Origin: Rhodospirillales bacterium
GTDB lineage: Bacteria; Pseudomonadota; Alphaproteobacteria; CACIAM-22H2
Direction of reading: 5' to 3'
NCBI GenBank assembly: GCA_016195145.1
Contig: JACQAF010000096.1
Span: 1 to 7,925, forward strand
Length of the DNA stretch: 7,925 bases
In this document: one piece after another, positions 1 to 7,711 of the stretch
Position numbering within the stretch: the first letter of the stretch is position 1
How the letters are laid out: the number at the start of each line of letters is the position of its first letter
Position numbers and translations under genes: made by a program
The notes under the pieces: generated by a model
The model's input: the letters and a program-made list of their open reading frames with translations, nothing else
The model's database searches: none
Told to the model about the DNA's origin: nothing

Positions 1-489
1 GCTGGCAACAAAACGCTGATCAAGGCGCTCGCCCGCATCAAATCGTATCTCGACTACGGCGCTTTCACGCCGATCCAGGTGGCGGCGGCGGCGGCGCTCA
101 ATGGCCCGCAGGATTGCGTGAGCGAAATCCGCGAGCTGTATCGCCAACGCCGCGACGTTCTCATCTCCGGTCTTGCCCAGGCCGGCTGGCCGGTGCCGAG
201 CCCGCCGGCCTCGATGTTCGCCTGGGCGCCGATCCCGCCGGAGTATGCGCATCTCGGCTCGCTCGAATTCTCGAAGTTGCTTTTGCAGAAGGCGCATGTC
301 GCTGTGTCGCCGGGCATCGGCTTCGGCGAATACGGCGACGGCCATGTGCGGCTGGCGCTGGTTGAAAACCAGCAACGCATCCGGCAGGCGGTCCGCAACA
401 TCAAGGCCTTCCTCAGCGGCGACCGGCTGCCCGAGCCGCCGACCCAGAAGAAGCCGAAATCCACCGGTAGCCCCGCGTTGGCCACTTGA
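1..489 (+). CDS. Class I/II PLP-dependent aminotransferase, C-terminal part (5' end outside window)
   Basis: This is the last 162 residues of a fold-type I aminotransferase, open from the first base of the window; the N-terminus and the PLP-binding lysine lie upstream. What is visible fits the small C-terminal domain: SYLDYGAFTPIQ near residues 16-27, the region PPASMFAWAPIP that lines the active site, SPGIGFGEYGDGHVRLALVEN near residues 102-122, and a terminal helix. R117 in HVRLALVEN is in the place of the conserved arginine that binds the substrate alpha-carboxylate in aspartate-aminotransferase-like enzymes. The family resembles the AlaC/DapL-like enzymes often annotated as LL-diaminopimelate or alanine/aspartate aminotransferase; the substrate cannot be fixed from this fragment. 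The tail after about residue 140 is Pro/Lys-rich and probably disordered. Its stop codon overlaps the start of homoserine dehydrogenase, which suggests a role in amino-acid synthesis. Confidence 0.9.
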   Translation, partial: AGNKTLIKALARIKSYLDYGAFTPIQVAAAAALNGPQDCVSEIRELYRQRRDVLISGLAQAGWPVPSPPASMFAWAPIPPEYAHLGSLEFSKLLLQKAHVAVSPGIGFGEYGDGHVRLALVENQQRIRQAVRNIKAFLSGDRLPEPPTQKKPKSTGSPALAT

Positions 490-1796
490 ACCCGCCGTCT
501 CGGACCGCACAACCGCTGAAGATCGCAATCGCCGGCCTCGGTACGATCGGTGCCGGCGTGTTGAAGCTGCTGGCCGCCAATGGCGAGCGCATCGCGCGGC
601 GCTGCGGTCGCGCACTGGTGGTGACGGCGGTCAGCGCTCGTACCCGCGGCCGCGATCGCGGCATTGGCTTGGGTTCGGCGGCGTGGCACGACGATCCGGC
701 TGCGATGGCGGCGGCGGCAGATGCCGAGGTGGTCGTCGAGCTGATCGGCGGCGCCGACGGGGTGGCGAAACAGGTTTGCGAGGCCGCTATTGCCGCCGGC
801 CGGCATGTCGTGACCGCCAACAAGGCGCTGCTCGCCAAACACGGCACCACGCTGGCCAAGGAGGCGGAGGCGCGCGGCGTCAGCCTCGCCTACGAAGCGT
901 CAGTCGCCGGCGGCATTCCGGTGATCAAGGCGATCCGCGAAGGGCTCGCCGCCAACCGCATCACGCGCGTCTACGGCATCCTCAACGGCACCTGCAATTA
1001 TATCCTTACCGCCATGCGCAAGACCGGCAAGCCATTCGCCGAGGTTCTCGCTGAGGCGCAGAAGCTCGGGTACGCCGAGGCCGACCCGAGCTTCGACGTC
1101 GACGGCATCGACGCTGCCCACAAGCTCGCCATCCTCGCTGGCGTCGCCTTCGGCACCGAGATCGATTTTGCCGGCATACATATCGAGGGCATCCGCAACG
1201 TTGCGGCGACCGACATCGAATATGCGCGCGAGCTTGGCTTCCGCATCAAGCTGCTCGGCCTCGCCCGGATGACCGAAGCGGGACTGGAGCAGCGCGTTCA
1301 TCCGTGCATGGTGCCGGTGGAAACGCCGATCGCCCATGTCGAGGACGTCTACAACGCCGTCGTCGTCGAAGGCGATTTTGTCGGCAACACGGTATTCGAA
1401 GGGCGCGGCGCGGGCGCGGGGCCGACCGCCTCGGCCGTGGTCGCCGATCTGATGGACCTGGCGCGCGGCCGGCGCGCGATGACCTTCGCCGTGCCGGCGA
1501 CGGAGCTCGCCAGGGCGCCGGCGGCGCCGATGTCGCGCCATCGCGGTGCCTATTATGTGCGCCTGATGGTGGTCGACCGGCCGGGCGTGATTGCCGACGT
1601 GACCGCAGCATTGCGCGACGAGCAGGTATCGCTCGAATCGATGTTGCAACGCGGCCGGCGGCCGGATGAAATGGTGCCGGTGGTGCTGACCACCCACGAA
1701 ACGGAAGAAGCGGCGATGAATCGCGTCTTGGCGCGCATTTCCGCCCTGGCGGCGGTGCTCGAGCCGGCGCACGTGATTCGCATCGAAAAATTCTGA
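486..1796 (+). CDS. hom: Homoserine dehydrogenase with C-terminal ACT domain
   Basis: This 436-residue protein should reduce aspartate-4-semialdehyde to homoserine with NAD(P)H in the cytoplasm, the branch point to threonine, methionine and isoleucine. The N-terminal Rossmann motif GLGTIGAG is at residues 17-24. TANKALLA (110-117) contains K113, and DVDGIDAAHKLAILA (204-218) contains D209 and K213; by motif these match the catalytic Lys, Asp and Lys of the family. The GRGAGAGPTASAV segment (307-319) is also typical. An ACT domain (about 356-430, YYVRLMVVDRPGVIADV) probably gives feedback control, classically by threonine. Length is usual for the monofunctional enzyme; no aspartate kinase is fused. 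The start is TTG: in this frame a stop sits at 468-470, there is no ATG or GTG before 486, and the next GTG falls inside the nucleotide-binding motif. The 4-nt overlap (TTGA) with the upstream gene and the lack of a clear Shine-Dalgarno sequence suggest translational coupling. Confidence 0.96.
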   Translation: MNPPSRTAQPLKIAIAGLGTIGAGVLKLLAANGERIARRCGRALVVTAVSARTRGRDRGIGLGSAAWHDDPAAMAAAADAEVVVELIGGADGVAKQVCEAAIAAGRHVVTANKALLAKHGTTLAKEAEARGVSLAYEASVAGGIPVIKAIREGLAANRITRVYGILNGTCNYILTAMRKTGKPFAEVLAEAQKLGYAEADPSFDVDGIDAAHKLAILAGVAFGTEIDFAGIHIEGIRNVAATDIEYARELGFRIKLLGLARMTEAGLEQRVHPCMVPVETPIAHVEDVYNAVVVEGDFVGNTVFEGRGAGAGPTASAVVADLMDLARGRRAMTFAVPATELARAPAAPMSRHRGAYYVRLMVVDRPGVIADVTAALRDEQVSLESMLQRGRRPDEMVPVVLTTHETEEAAMNRVLARISALAAVLEPAHVIRIEKF

Positions 1797-1819
1797 ATTT
1801 CGCTATCGGGGAGGATGAA

Positions 1820-2809
1820 ATGTCCGAGCGCATGACCATGGACCGCAACCTAGCGTTGGAGGTGGTGCGCGTGACCGAGGCGGCGGCGCTGTCGGCCTCG
1901 CGGCTGATGGGCCGCGGCGACGAGATGGCCGCCGACCAGGCGGCGGTAGACGCCATGCGCCGTGCGCTCAACGCTTTGGCCATCGAAGGCGTGGTGGTGA
2001 TCGGCGAGGGCGAGCGCGACGAAGCGCCGATGCTGTTCATCGGCGAAAAGGTCGGCAATGGCAGCGGGCCGCGCGTCGATATCGCGCTCGACCCGCTCGA
2101 AGGAACGACGATCACCGCCAAGGGCGGGCACAACGCGCTCGCCGTTATCGCGATGGCCGAGGAAGGTGGGTTTCTCAACGCGCCCGATGTTTATATGGAC
2201 AAGATCGCCGTCGGCGGCGGCCTGCCCGACGGCGTGGTCGATCTCGACGCCGACCCGAAGGAAAACCTCAAGAACCTCGCCAAGGCGAAGAAGGTGGAGA
2301 TAGCCGATCTGGTCGTCTGCATCCTCGACCGGCCGCGCCATGCCGACATCATCGCCAAGGTACGCGATGCAGGGGCGCGAATCATGCTGATCTCGGATGG
2401 CGACGTGAGCGGGGTCATCGCCACCTCGCGCGCCGATAGCGGCGTCGATATTTATATCGGCCAGGGCGGCGCGCCCGAGGGCGTGCTGGCGGCGGCGGCG
2501 CTGCGCTGCATCGGCGGGCAGATGCAAACGCGACTGGTCTTTCGCAACGACGACGAGAAGCAACGCGCCGCGCGCCTCGGCATCAAGGACCTTGACCGTA
2601 AATACGGCCTGCTCGACCTCGCTAAGGGCGACGTGATGTTCGCCGCGACCGGCGTCACCGACGGCTCGATGCTGCGCGGCGTGCGCCGTTTCTCGCACGG
2701 CGCCGCGACCCATTCGATTGTCATGCGTTCGAAGACCGGCACGGTCCGGGTGATCGATGCGACGCATAATTTCGCCCGCAAACCGGGCGTCAAGGCCGAC
2801 GGACACTGA
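1820..2809 (+). CDS. glpX: Class II fructose-1,6-bisphosphatase GlpX
   Basis: This 329-residue cytoplasmic enzyme hydrolyses fructose-1,6-bisphosphate to fructose-6-phosphate and phosphate. It serves gluconeogenesis, and in autotrophs GlpX-type enzymes can also act on sedoheptulose-1,7-bisphosphate. The metal and phosphate signatures of the lithium-sensitive phosphatase superfamily are all present: GRGDEMAADQAAVDAM (31-46), IGEGERDEAPML (61-72), DPLEGTT (91-97), ISDGDV (191-196) and GQGGAPEG (214-221). By motif alignment D39, E63, D91, E94 and E220 match the acidic metal and catalytic residues described for E. coli GlpX (recalled, not aligned by software). The length is close to the E. coli protein. 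A GGGGAGGA Shine-Dalgarno sequence lies just upstream; a second ATG 12 nt downstream (MTMDRN) is possible but less well placed. It follows hom by 23 nt and precedes recJ by 12 nt, so it is probably in one operon with them. Confidence 0.97.
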   Translation: MSERMTMDRNLALEVVRVTEAAALSASRLMGRGDEMAADQAAVDAMRRALNALAIEGVVVIGEGERDEAPMLFIGEKVGNGSGPRVDIALDPLEGTTITAKGGHNALAVIAMAEEGGFLNAPDVYMDKIAVGGGLPDGVVDLDADPKENLKNLAKAKKVEIADLVVCILDRPRHADIIAKVRDAGARIMLISDGDVSGVIATSRADSGVDIYIGQGGAPEGVLAAAALRCIGGQMQTRLVFRNDDEKQRAARLGIKDLDRKYGLLDLAKGDVMFAATGVTDGSMLRGVRRFSHGAATHSIVMRSKTGTVRVIDATHNFARKPGVKADGH

Positions 2810-2821
2810 TCGGCCGGTTTC

Positions 2822-4615
2822 GTGCCGGCGGAACGAAGTCGCGAGGCTTTTCTCGGCGTCGGGCGGTCGCTGACCGGTAAACGCTGGCAGGCGCGCCTCG
2901 CCGACGACCGGGCGGCGCTGGCGCTGGCGCTGGCGCAACGGCTGTCGCTGCCGGAAGTCGTTGCCCGCGTTCTGGCCGGGCGCGGCGTCGGCCCTGAAGA
3001 TGCGCCGGCCTTCCTTGAGCCGCGCCTGCGCGAACAACTGCCCGATCCCGGCCATCTCAAGGACATGGAAGGCGCCGCCAGCCGGCTCGCCCGGGCGCTT
3101 GCGGCCGGCGAGACCATCGCCGTGTTCGGCGATTACGATGTCGATGGCGCGACATCGGCGGCGCTGCTGCAGCGCTTCTTCTGCGGAGTTGGCGGCAAGG
3201 TCCGCCTCTACATTCCCGATCGTATCAAGGAGGGCTACGGCCCCAACGCGCCAGCGCTGCTGCGCCTCAAGGCCGAAGGCGCAGCGGTCGTCGTAACGGT
3301 CGATTGCGGCATCACTGCCCATGCGCCGCTGGCCGCGGCGCGGGAAGCAGGGCTCGACGTCATCGTCGTCGATCATCATGTTGCCGAGCCGAAGCTGCCG
3401 CCGGCGCTCGCCATCGTCAATCCGAACCGCCTCGACGAAACGAGCCCGCATCGCCAGCTCGCCGCCGTCGGGGTTGCGTTCCTGCTCGCCGTGGCGGTGA
3501 ACCGGCGCTTGCGGCAGGACGGCTGGTATGCCGTGCGGCCCGAGCCCGATCTTCTGGCGCTGCTCGACCTCGTCGCGCTCGGTACGGTCTGCGACGTGGT
3601 GCCGCTCACCGGGCTCAACCGCGCCTTCGTCGCGCAGGGGTTGAAGGTGATCGGCGAGCGGCGAAAGGCGGGGTTGGCGGCGCTCGCCGATGTGGCGCGG
3701 TTGAACGGGCCGTGCGGGACCTATCATCTCGGCTATCTCCTCGGTCCGCGGGTCAATGCCGGCGGTCGGGTGGGCGAGGCCGATCTCGGCGTGCGGCTGC
3801 TCACCACCGACGATCCGGCCGAGGCGCGCGAGATTGCGGCGCGGCTCGACGCCCTGAATCGCGAACGCCAGGCGATCGAAGCGGAAGTGCTGATGGCGGC
3901 GACGGCGCAGATCGAGACGAGGGGCGATACGGGCGCGCTGGTCTTTGCTACGGGCGAGGGCTGGCATCCCGGCGTCATCGGCATTGTCGCGTCGCGATTG
4001 CGCGAACGGTTCGAGCGCCCGGCCTGCGTCGTGGCGGTCGGCGGGGGCATCGGCAAGGGATCGGGTCGGTCGGCGCTCGGCGTCGATCTCGGTGCAGCCG
4101 TTATCGCGGCGCGGCAGGAAGGATTGCTGATCAATGGCGGCGGGCACAAGAACGCCGCCGGCTTTACGGTCGAGACCGGGCAGATCGACGCGCTGCGCGA
4201 ATTCCTCGCCGCGCGTATAGCCGGCGCGCTGGAAAACAGCGACAAAACGCCGCATCTCGACATCGATGGATCGCTGTCGCTCGCCGCGGCGACTCCCGAT
4301 CTTGTCGCGGTGCTGGAACAGGTCGGGCCGTTCGGCGTCGGCAACCCGGAGCCGCGTTTTGTCTTTCCGTCGGTGCGCGTCGCCCGCGCTGACATCGTCG
4401 GCGAAAAGCATGTGCGTTGTTTCCTTGCCGATCAGCGCGGCGGCCGCTTAGCGGCGATTGCCTTTCGTAGCGTGGAGACGCCGCTGGGCGCGGCGCTGCT
4501 CGACCGCACCGGGGCGGCGCTGCATCTGGCCGGCCGTGTCCGTGCCGATGAGTGGCGGGGCGAGCGGCGCGTCCAGCTGCAGATCGAAGACGCTGCGCCT
4601 GCCCAAGGCGATTAG
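2822..4615 (+). CDS. recJ: Single-stranded-DNA-specific 5'-3' exonuclease RecJ
   Basis: This 597-residue DHH-family exonuclease degrades single-stranded DNA 5' to 3' in RecF-pathway recombination, mismatch repair and base excision repair. The metal-binding motifs appear in order: VFGDYDVDGATSAALL (101-116), VTVDCGI (158-164), VVDHHV (182-187, the DHH motif) and GTVCDVVPL (254-262). They are followed by GPRVNAGGRVGEADLG (308-323). The DHHA1 half contains GWHPGVIGIVASRL (380-393), GKGSGRS (411-417) and NGGGHKNAAGF (438-448). A C-terminal OB-like domain begins near VGPFGVGNPEPRF (501-513). All catalytic motifs are intact, and length is normal for the family. The start is GTG, 12 nt after the glpX stop, with only a weak ribosome site; the residues after it (FLGVGRSLTGKRW) fit the usual N-terminus. 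An in-frame alternative start would shorten this conserved segment. Confidence 0.96.
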   Translation: MPAERSREAFLGVGRSLTGKRWQARLADDRAALALALAQRLSLPEVVARVLAGRGVGPEDAPAFLEPRLREQLPDPGHLKDMEGAASRLARALAAGETIAVFGDYDVDGATSAALLQRFFCGVGGKVRLYIPDRIKEGYGPNAPALLRLKAEGAAVVVTVDCGITAHAPLAAAREAGLDVIVVDHHVAEPKLPPALAIVNPNRLDETSPHRQLAAVGVAFLLAVAVNRRLRQDGWYAVRPEPDLLALLDLVALGTVCDVVPLTGLNRAFVAQGLKVIGERRKAGLAALADVARLNGPCGTYHLGYLLGPRVNAGGRVGEADLGVRLLTTDDPAEAREIAARLDALNRERQAIEAEVLMAATAQIETRGDTGALVFATGEGWHPGVIGIVASRLRERFERPACVVAVGGGIGKGSGRSALGVDLGAAVIAARQEGLLINGGGHKNAAGFTVETGQIDALREFLAARIAGALENSDKTPHLDIDGSLSLAAATPDLVAVLEQVGPFGVGNPEPRFVFPSVRVARADIVGEKHVRCFLADQRGGRLAAIAFRSVETPLGAALLDRTGAALHLAGRVRADEWRGERRVQLQIEDAAPAQGD

Positions 4616-4645
4616 CAACGCATCGCCACGGGTTTTGTCGCCGGA

Positions 4646-4659
4646 TTGATGTGCGTCAA
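4646..4659 (+). promoter_or_regulatory. FNR/FixK-family (CRP/FNR superfamily) binding box
   Basis: The site reads TTGATGTGCGTCAA, a perfect TTGA-N6-TCAA palindrome. It differs from the FNR consensus TTGAT-N4-ATCAA at one inner base. This is the 'anaerobox' type used by FnrL, FixK and Anr-like regulators in alphaproteobacteria. Its end is 22 bp from a TATATT -10 hexamer, so the centre falls at -41.5 from the predicted transcription start, as in class II activated promoters. Site and spacing are seen directly; binding is inferred. Confidence 0.75.
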
Positions 4660-4681
4660 TTTTCTGCCTAAATCTTCCATC

Positions 4682-4687
4682 TATATT
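4682..4687 (+). promoter_or_regulatory. Putative -10 element of the class II FNR-type promoter
   Basis: TATATT matches the sigma-70 -10 consensus TATAAT at five of six bases. With transcription starting near 4694 it occupies -12 to -7, and the upstream box is centred at -41.5. There is no good -35 hexamer at 17 bp upstream of it, as expected when an activator replaces -35 recognition. A competing reading uses TTGATG (4646-4651), a 17-bp spacer and TAAATC (4669-4674); its -35 is the box itself. Confidence 0.6.
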
Positions 4688-4712
4688 GTGGTGACGAATA
4701 AACATTTCTCCT

Positions 4713-4720
4713 GGAGGAGG
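4713..4720 (+). promoter_or_regulatory. Strong Shine-Dalgarno sequence that fixes the start of the Met-rich protein
   Basis: GGAGGAGG ends 6 nt before the ATG at 4727. The same frame stays open upstream to TTG/ATG codons at 4646-4651, but those lie inside the regulator box and have no ribosome site. A signal peptide begins precisely at 4727. Confidence 0.85.
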
Positions 4721-4726
4721 GTTCTC

Positions 4727-5479
<753 letters not shown>

Positions 5480-5500
5480 AGACGGCAAAACGGAGGTCGC

Positions 5501-7591
5501 ATGCAACACGGATCCGGAACAAAACACGGCCATGACCATCATGCGATGCATGGCCGGCCGGCCGATGCGGATGCGGCCTCCGCGCCTTCTTCCGGGCATG
5601 GCGGGCACGGGGGCCACGATCACGGCGCGATGATCGCCGATTTCCGGCGGCGCTTCTGGGCGTCGATGGTTCTGAGCGTGCCCATTCTCGCGCTCTCGCA
5701 CGTCATCCAGGGATTTCTCGGCATTGAAGGCCGGATCGCCTTTACCGGCGATGCTTATGTGTCGTTCGCGCTCGCCACCGTCGTGTTTTTCTACGGGGGT
5801 TGGCCGTTCATCTCCGGCTTCCTGCAGGAGATCGGCCGCGGCCAGCCCGGCATGATGGTGCTGATTGGGCTCGCCATCGCGGTCGCCTATTTCTATTCGA
5901 GCGCGGTCGTCTTCGGCCTGAGGGGCGAGGTGTTCTTCTGGGAACTCGCCACGCTGATCGACGTGATGCTGCTCGGGCACTGGATCGAGATGAAATCGGT
6001 GCTCGGCGCCTCGGGCGCGCTGGAGGCGTTGGTCAAGCTGCTCCCGTCGACGGCCCATCGCCTTAAGGATAACGGCGAGGCGGAGGACGTTCCGGTTTCC
6101 GAGGTGAAACCCGGCGACCGCGTGCTGGTCAAGCCCGGCGAAAAAGTGCCGGTCGACGGCGTGATCGTCGACGGGCGGTCGAGCTTCAACGAGGCGATGC
6201 TGACCGGCGAATCGCGGCCGGTGGAAAAAAAGAAAGGGCAGGAAGCGATTGGCGGCTCGATCAACGGCGAAGGCGCGGTCACGATCAAGATCGAGAAGAC
6301 CGGCGCCGCGACCTATCTCGCGCAAGTCATCGATATGGTGCGCCAGGCGCAGGCGACGCGCTCGCGCACGCAAGACCTCGCCAACCGGGCGGCGCTGTGG
6401 CTCACCTATATCGCCATCGGGGCGGGTACGGCGACGCTGGTCGCCTGGCTTTCGGTCGGGGAGAGTTTCGGCTTTGCGCTCGAGCGCATGGTGACGGTGA
6501 TGGTGATCAGCTGCCCGCACGCGCTCGGTCTCGCGGTGCCGCTGGTCATCGCCGTATCGACCAGCCTGACCGCGCAGAGCGGGCTCCTGATCCGCGACCG
6601 CGCCGCGTTCGAGCGTGCGCGCAACCTCGATGCGGTGATTTTCGACAAGACCGGAACCCTGACCAAGGGCGAATTCGGCGTGTCCGACGTGGTGCCGCTC
6701 GGCGGCGGCATGGAAGACGAGGCGCTGGCGCTCGCCGCCGCGCTCGAAAGCCAATCGGAGCATCCGATCGCCGCCGGCATCGTGCGCGCGGCGGCGGCGC
6801 GCAAGCTCAAGACCGGCCGGGTCGCCGATTTCCGCAACCTGACCGGCCAGGGAGCGGAGGCGACGGTCGACGGGCGCCCGGTCAAGGTGGTGAGCCCCGG
6901 TTATGTCAAGGAACGCAACCTCGCCGTCGACGATCCGCGCGTCGCGAAACTCGCCGAGCAGGGAAAGACGGTGGTCTTCGTGCTCGCGGACGGCAAGCTT
7001 GTCGGCGCCATCGCGATGGCCGATCTGGTGCGCGAGGAATCGCGCGCCGCCGTGGCGCGGCTCAAGGGCATGGGCATCAAATGCATGATGCTGACCGGCG
7101 ACGCCCGCGCGGTGGCGCGCACGGTGTCGGAAGAACTCGGCCTCGACGACTATTTCGCCGAGGTGCTGCCCGACCAGAAGGCGGCGAAAGTGCGCGCCGT
7201 GAAGGCGATGGGCCTCACGGTCGCCATGGTCGGCGACGGGGTCAACGACGCACCGGCGCTGGTCGAATCGGATCTCGGTATCGCCATCGGCGCCGGCACC
7301 GATGTCGCCATCGAATCGGCCGATGTGGTGCTGGTGCGCAGCGACCCGCGCGATGTCGCCGCCATCCTCAGCCTGTCGCGCGCCACGTACAGCAAGATGG
7401 TCCAGAACCTGATCTGGGCCACCGGTTATAACGCGCTCGCCATCCCGCTCGCCGCCGGCGTTGCGTATTCATGGGGGATCGTGCTGACCCCGGCCGTCGG
7501 CGCGGCGTTGATGTCGGTGAGCACGGTGATCGTGGCGATCAACGCCAAGCTGCTCGAACGCGCCAAATCGCTCCTTGCGACGAATGACTGA
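5501..7591 (+). CDS. copB: CopB-type (P1B-3-like, CPH) copper-translocating P-type ATPase
   Basis: This 696-residue inner-membrane ATPase should export copper from the cytoplasm to the periplasm. The N-terminus has no CXXC metal domain but carries 10 histidines in residues 1-42. Two N-terminal helix pairs (about 50-165) precede the actuator domain with TGES (235-238). The metal-binding helix has SCPHALG with CPH at 338-340. DKTGT (382-386, phosphorylated D382), SEHPIA (419-424), MLTGD (530-534) and VGDGVNDAP (577-585) complete the catalytic cytoplasmic domains. The last two helices contain GYNALAIP (642-649) and MSVST (671-675), which match the YN and MSXST signatures of CopB-type pumps; CopA and FixI would have CPC. 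Substrate may be Cu(I), Cu(II) or Ag(I); family assignments differ. Length is normal and nothing is truncated. GGAGG ends 4 nt before the ATG. It is 21 nt downstream of the Met-rich protein gene and is probably co-transcribed with it. Confidence 0.95.
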   Translation: MQHGSGTKHGHDHHAMHGRPADADAASAPSSGHGGHGGHDHGAMIADFRRRFWASMVLSVPILALSHVIQGFLGIEGRIAFTGDAYVSFALATVVFFYGGWPFISGFLQEIGRGQPGMMVLIGLAIAVAYFYSSAVVFGLRGEVFFWELATLIDVMLLGHWIEMKSVLGASGALEALVKLLPSTAHRLKDNGEAEDVPVSEVKPGDRVLVKPGEKVPVDGVIVDGRSSFNEAMLTGESRPVEKKKGQEAIGGSINGEGAVTIKIEKTGAATYLAQVIDMVRQAQATRSRTQDLANRAALWLTYIAIGAGTATLVAWLSVGESFGFALERMVTVMVISCPHALGLAVPLVIAVSTSLTAQSGLLIRDRAAFERARNLDAVIFDKTGTLTKGEFGVSDVVPLGGGMEDEALALAAALESQSEHPIAAGIVRAAAARKLKTGRVADFRNLTGQGAEATVDGRPVKVVSPGYVKERNLAVDDPRVAKLAEQGKTVVFVLADGKLVGAIAMADLVREESRAAVARLKGMGIKCMMLTGDARAVARTVSEELGLDDYFAEVLPDQKAAKVRAVKAMGLTVAMVGDGVNDAPALVESDLGIAIGAGTDVAIESADVVLVRSDPRDVAAILSLSRATYSKMVQNLIWATGYNALAIPLAAGVAYSWGIVLTPAVGAALMSVSTVIVAINAKLLERAKSLLATND

Positions 7592-7606
7592 GTGTCTTCG
7601 CCGGGC

Positions 7607-7620
7607 TTGACCTGAATCAA
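7607..7620 (+). promoter_or_regulatory. Second FNR/FixK-family binding box
   Basis: The site reads TTGACCTGAATCAA, a perfect TTGA-N6-TCAA palindrome with one mismatch to TTGAT-N4-ATCAA, this time in the left half. A -10-like GATCAT (7643-7648, four of six matches) begins exactly 22 bp after it, the same spacing as at the first box. That would place transcription start near 7655 with the box centred at -41.5. The box is clear; the -10 is weak. Confidence 0.72.
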
Positions 7621-7642
7621 TGACGCCGCAGCGCAGAACCGC

Positions 7643-7648
7643 GATCAT
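7643..7648 (+). promoter_or_regulatory. Possible weak -10 element of the second promoter
   Basis: GATCAT matches TATAAT at four positions and sits at -12 to -7 if the FNR-like box is centred at -41.5. It is proposed mainly from spacing. A weak -10 would be compatible with activator dependence. Confidence 0.4.
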
Positions 7649-7660
7649 TGCAGAACGATG

Positions 7661-7676
7661 GCGCGGCAACCCGCGC
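7661..7676 (+). other. Short hairpin in the predicted 5' leader
   Basis: A perfect 6-bp stem, GCGCGG with CCGCGC around the loop CAAC, lies just after the predicted transcription start and 36 nt before the start codon. No T-run follows, so it is not an intrinsic terminator. It may stabilise the 5' end of the mRNA, or be chance in GC-rich DNA. Confidence 0.4.
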
Positions 7677-7711
7677 TTCAGCCCATCTCCATCCGAGAAA
7701 GGAGAATTGGC

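Larger units (their letters stand above)
4616..4726. other. Intergenic region separating the recJ block from the metal/redox module
   Basis: This 111-nt stretch is clearly more AT-rich than the flanking genes. It contains an FNR/FixK-like palindrome, a -10-like TATATT and a strong ribosome site for the downstream gene. I see no clear GC-stem plus T-run terminator for recJ. Confidence 0.8.
7592..7711. other. Intergenic region with second FNR/FixK-like promoter and leader
   Basis: This 120-nt stretch after copB holds a second TTGA-N6-TCAA box, a possible -10, a short GC-rich hairpin and the ribosome site of the next gene (AAAGGAG at 7698-7704, 7 nt before the ATG at 7712). I see no convincing intrinsic terminator for copB, so read-through from the upstream operon is possible. 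Confidence 0.75.

Noticed and set aside
2813..2829. GCCGG/CCGGC inverted repeat with the recJ GTG in its loop
   Set aside because: Only 5 bp of stem with a 7-nt loop; expected often by chance at this GC content, so not claimed as a translational control element.
1850..4411. Very long open frame on the minus strand (about 850 codons) across glpX and recJ
   Set aside because: It is antisense to two genes with intact family motifs, is rich in Arg/Asp/His as typical of codon-position shadows in GC-rich DNA, and shows no recognisable domain.
4616..4645. Possible terminator after recJ
   Set aside because: There is a short T-rich stretch (ggttttg) but no stable GC stem directly before it.
4646..4726. 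Extended N-terminus for the Met-rich protein starting at TTG/ATG 4646-4651
   Set aside because: It would start inside the regulator box, has no ribosome site, and would put 27 residues before a well-formed signal peptide that has a strong Shine-Dalgarno sequence of its own.
6397..7431. Long plus-strand open frame in another phase inside copB
   Set aside because: The translation is Arg/Gly/Ala-rich low-complexity sequence, while the copB frame carries all catalytic motifs through the same region.
5501..7591. Assignment of the P-type ATPase as CopA or FixI
   Set aside because: The membrane motif is CPH rather than CPC, there is no N-terminal CXXC domain, and MSVST in the last helix fits CopB-type pumps.
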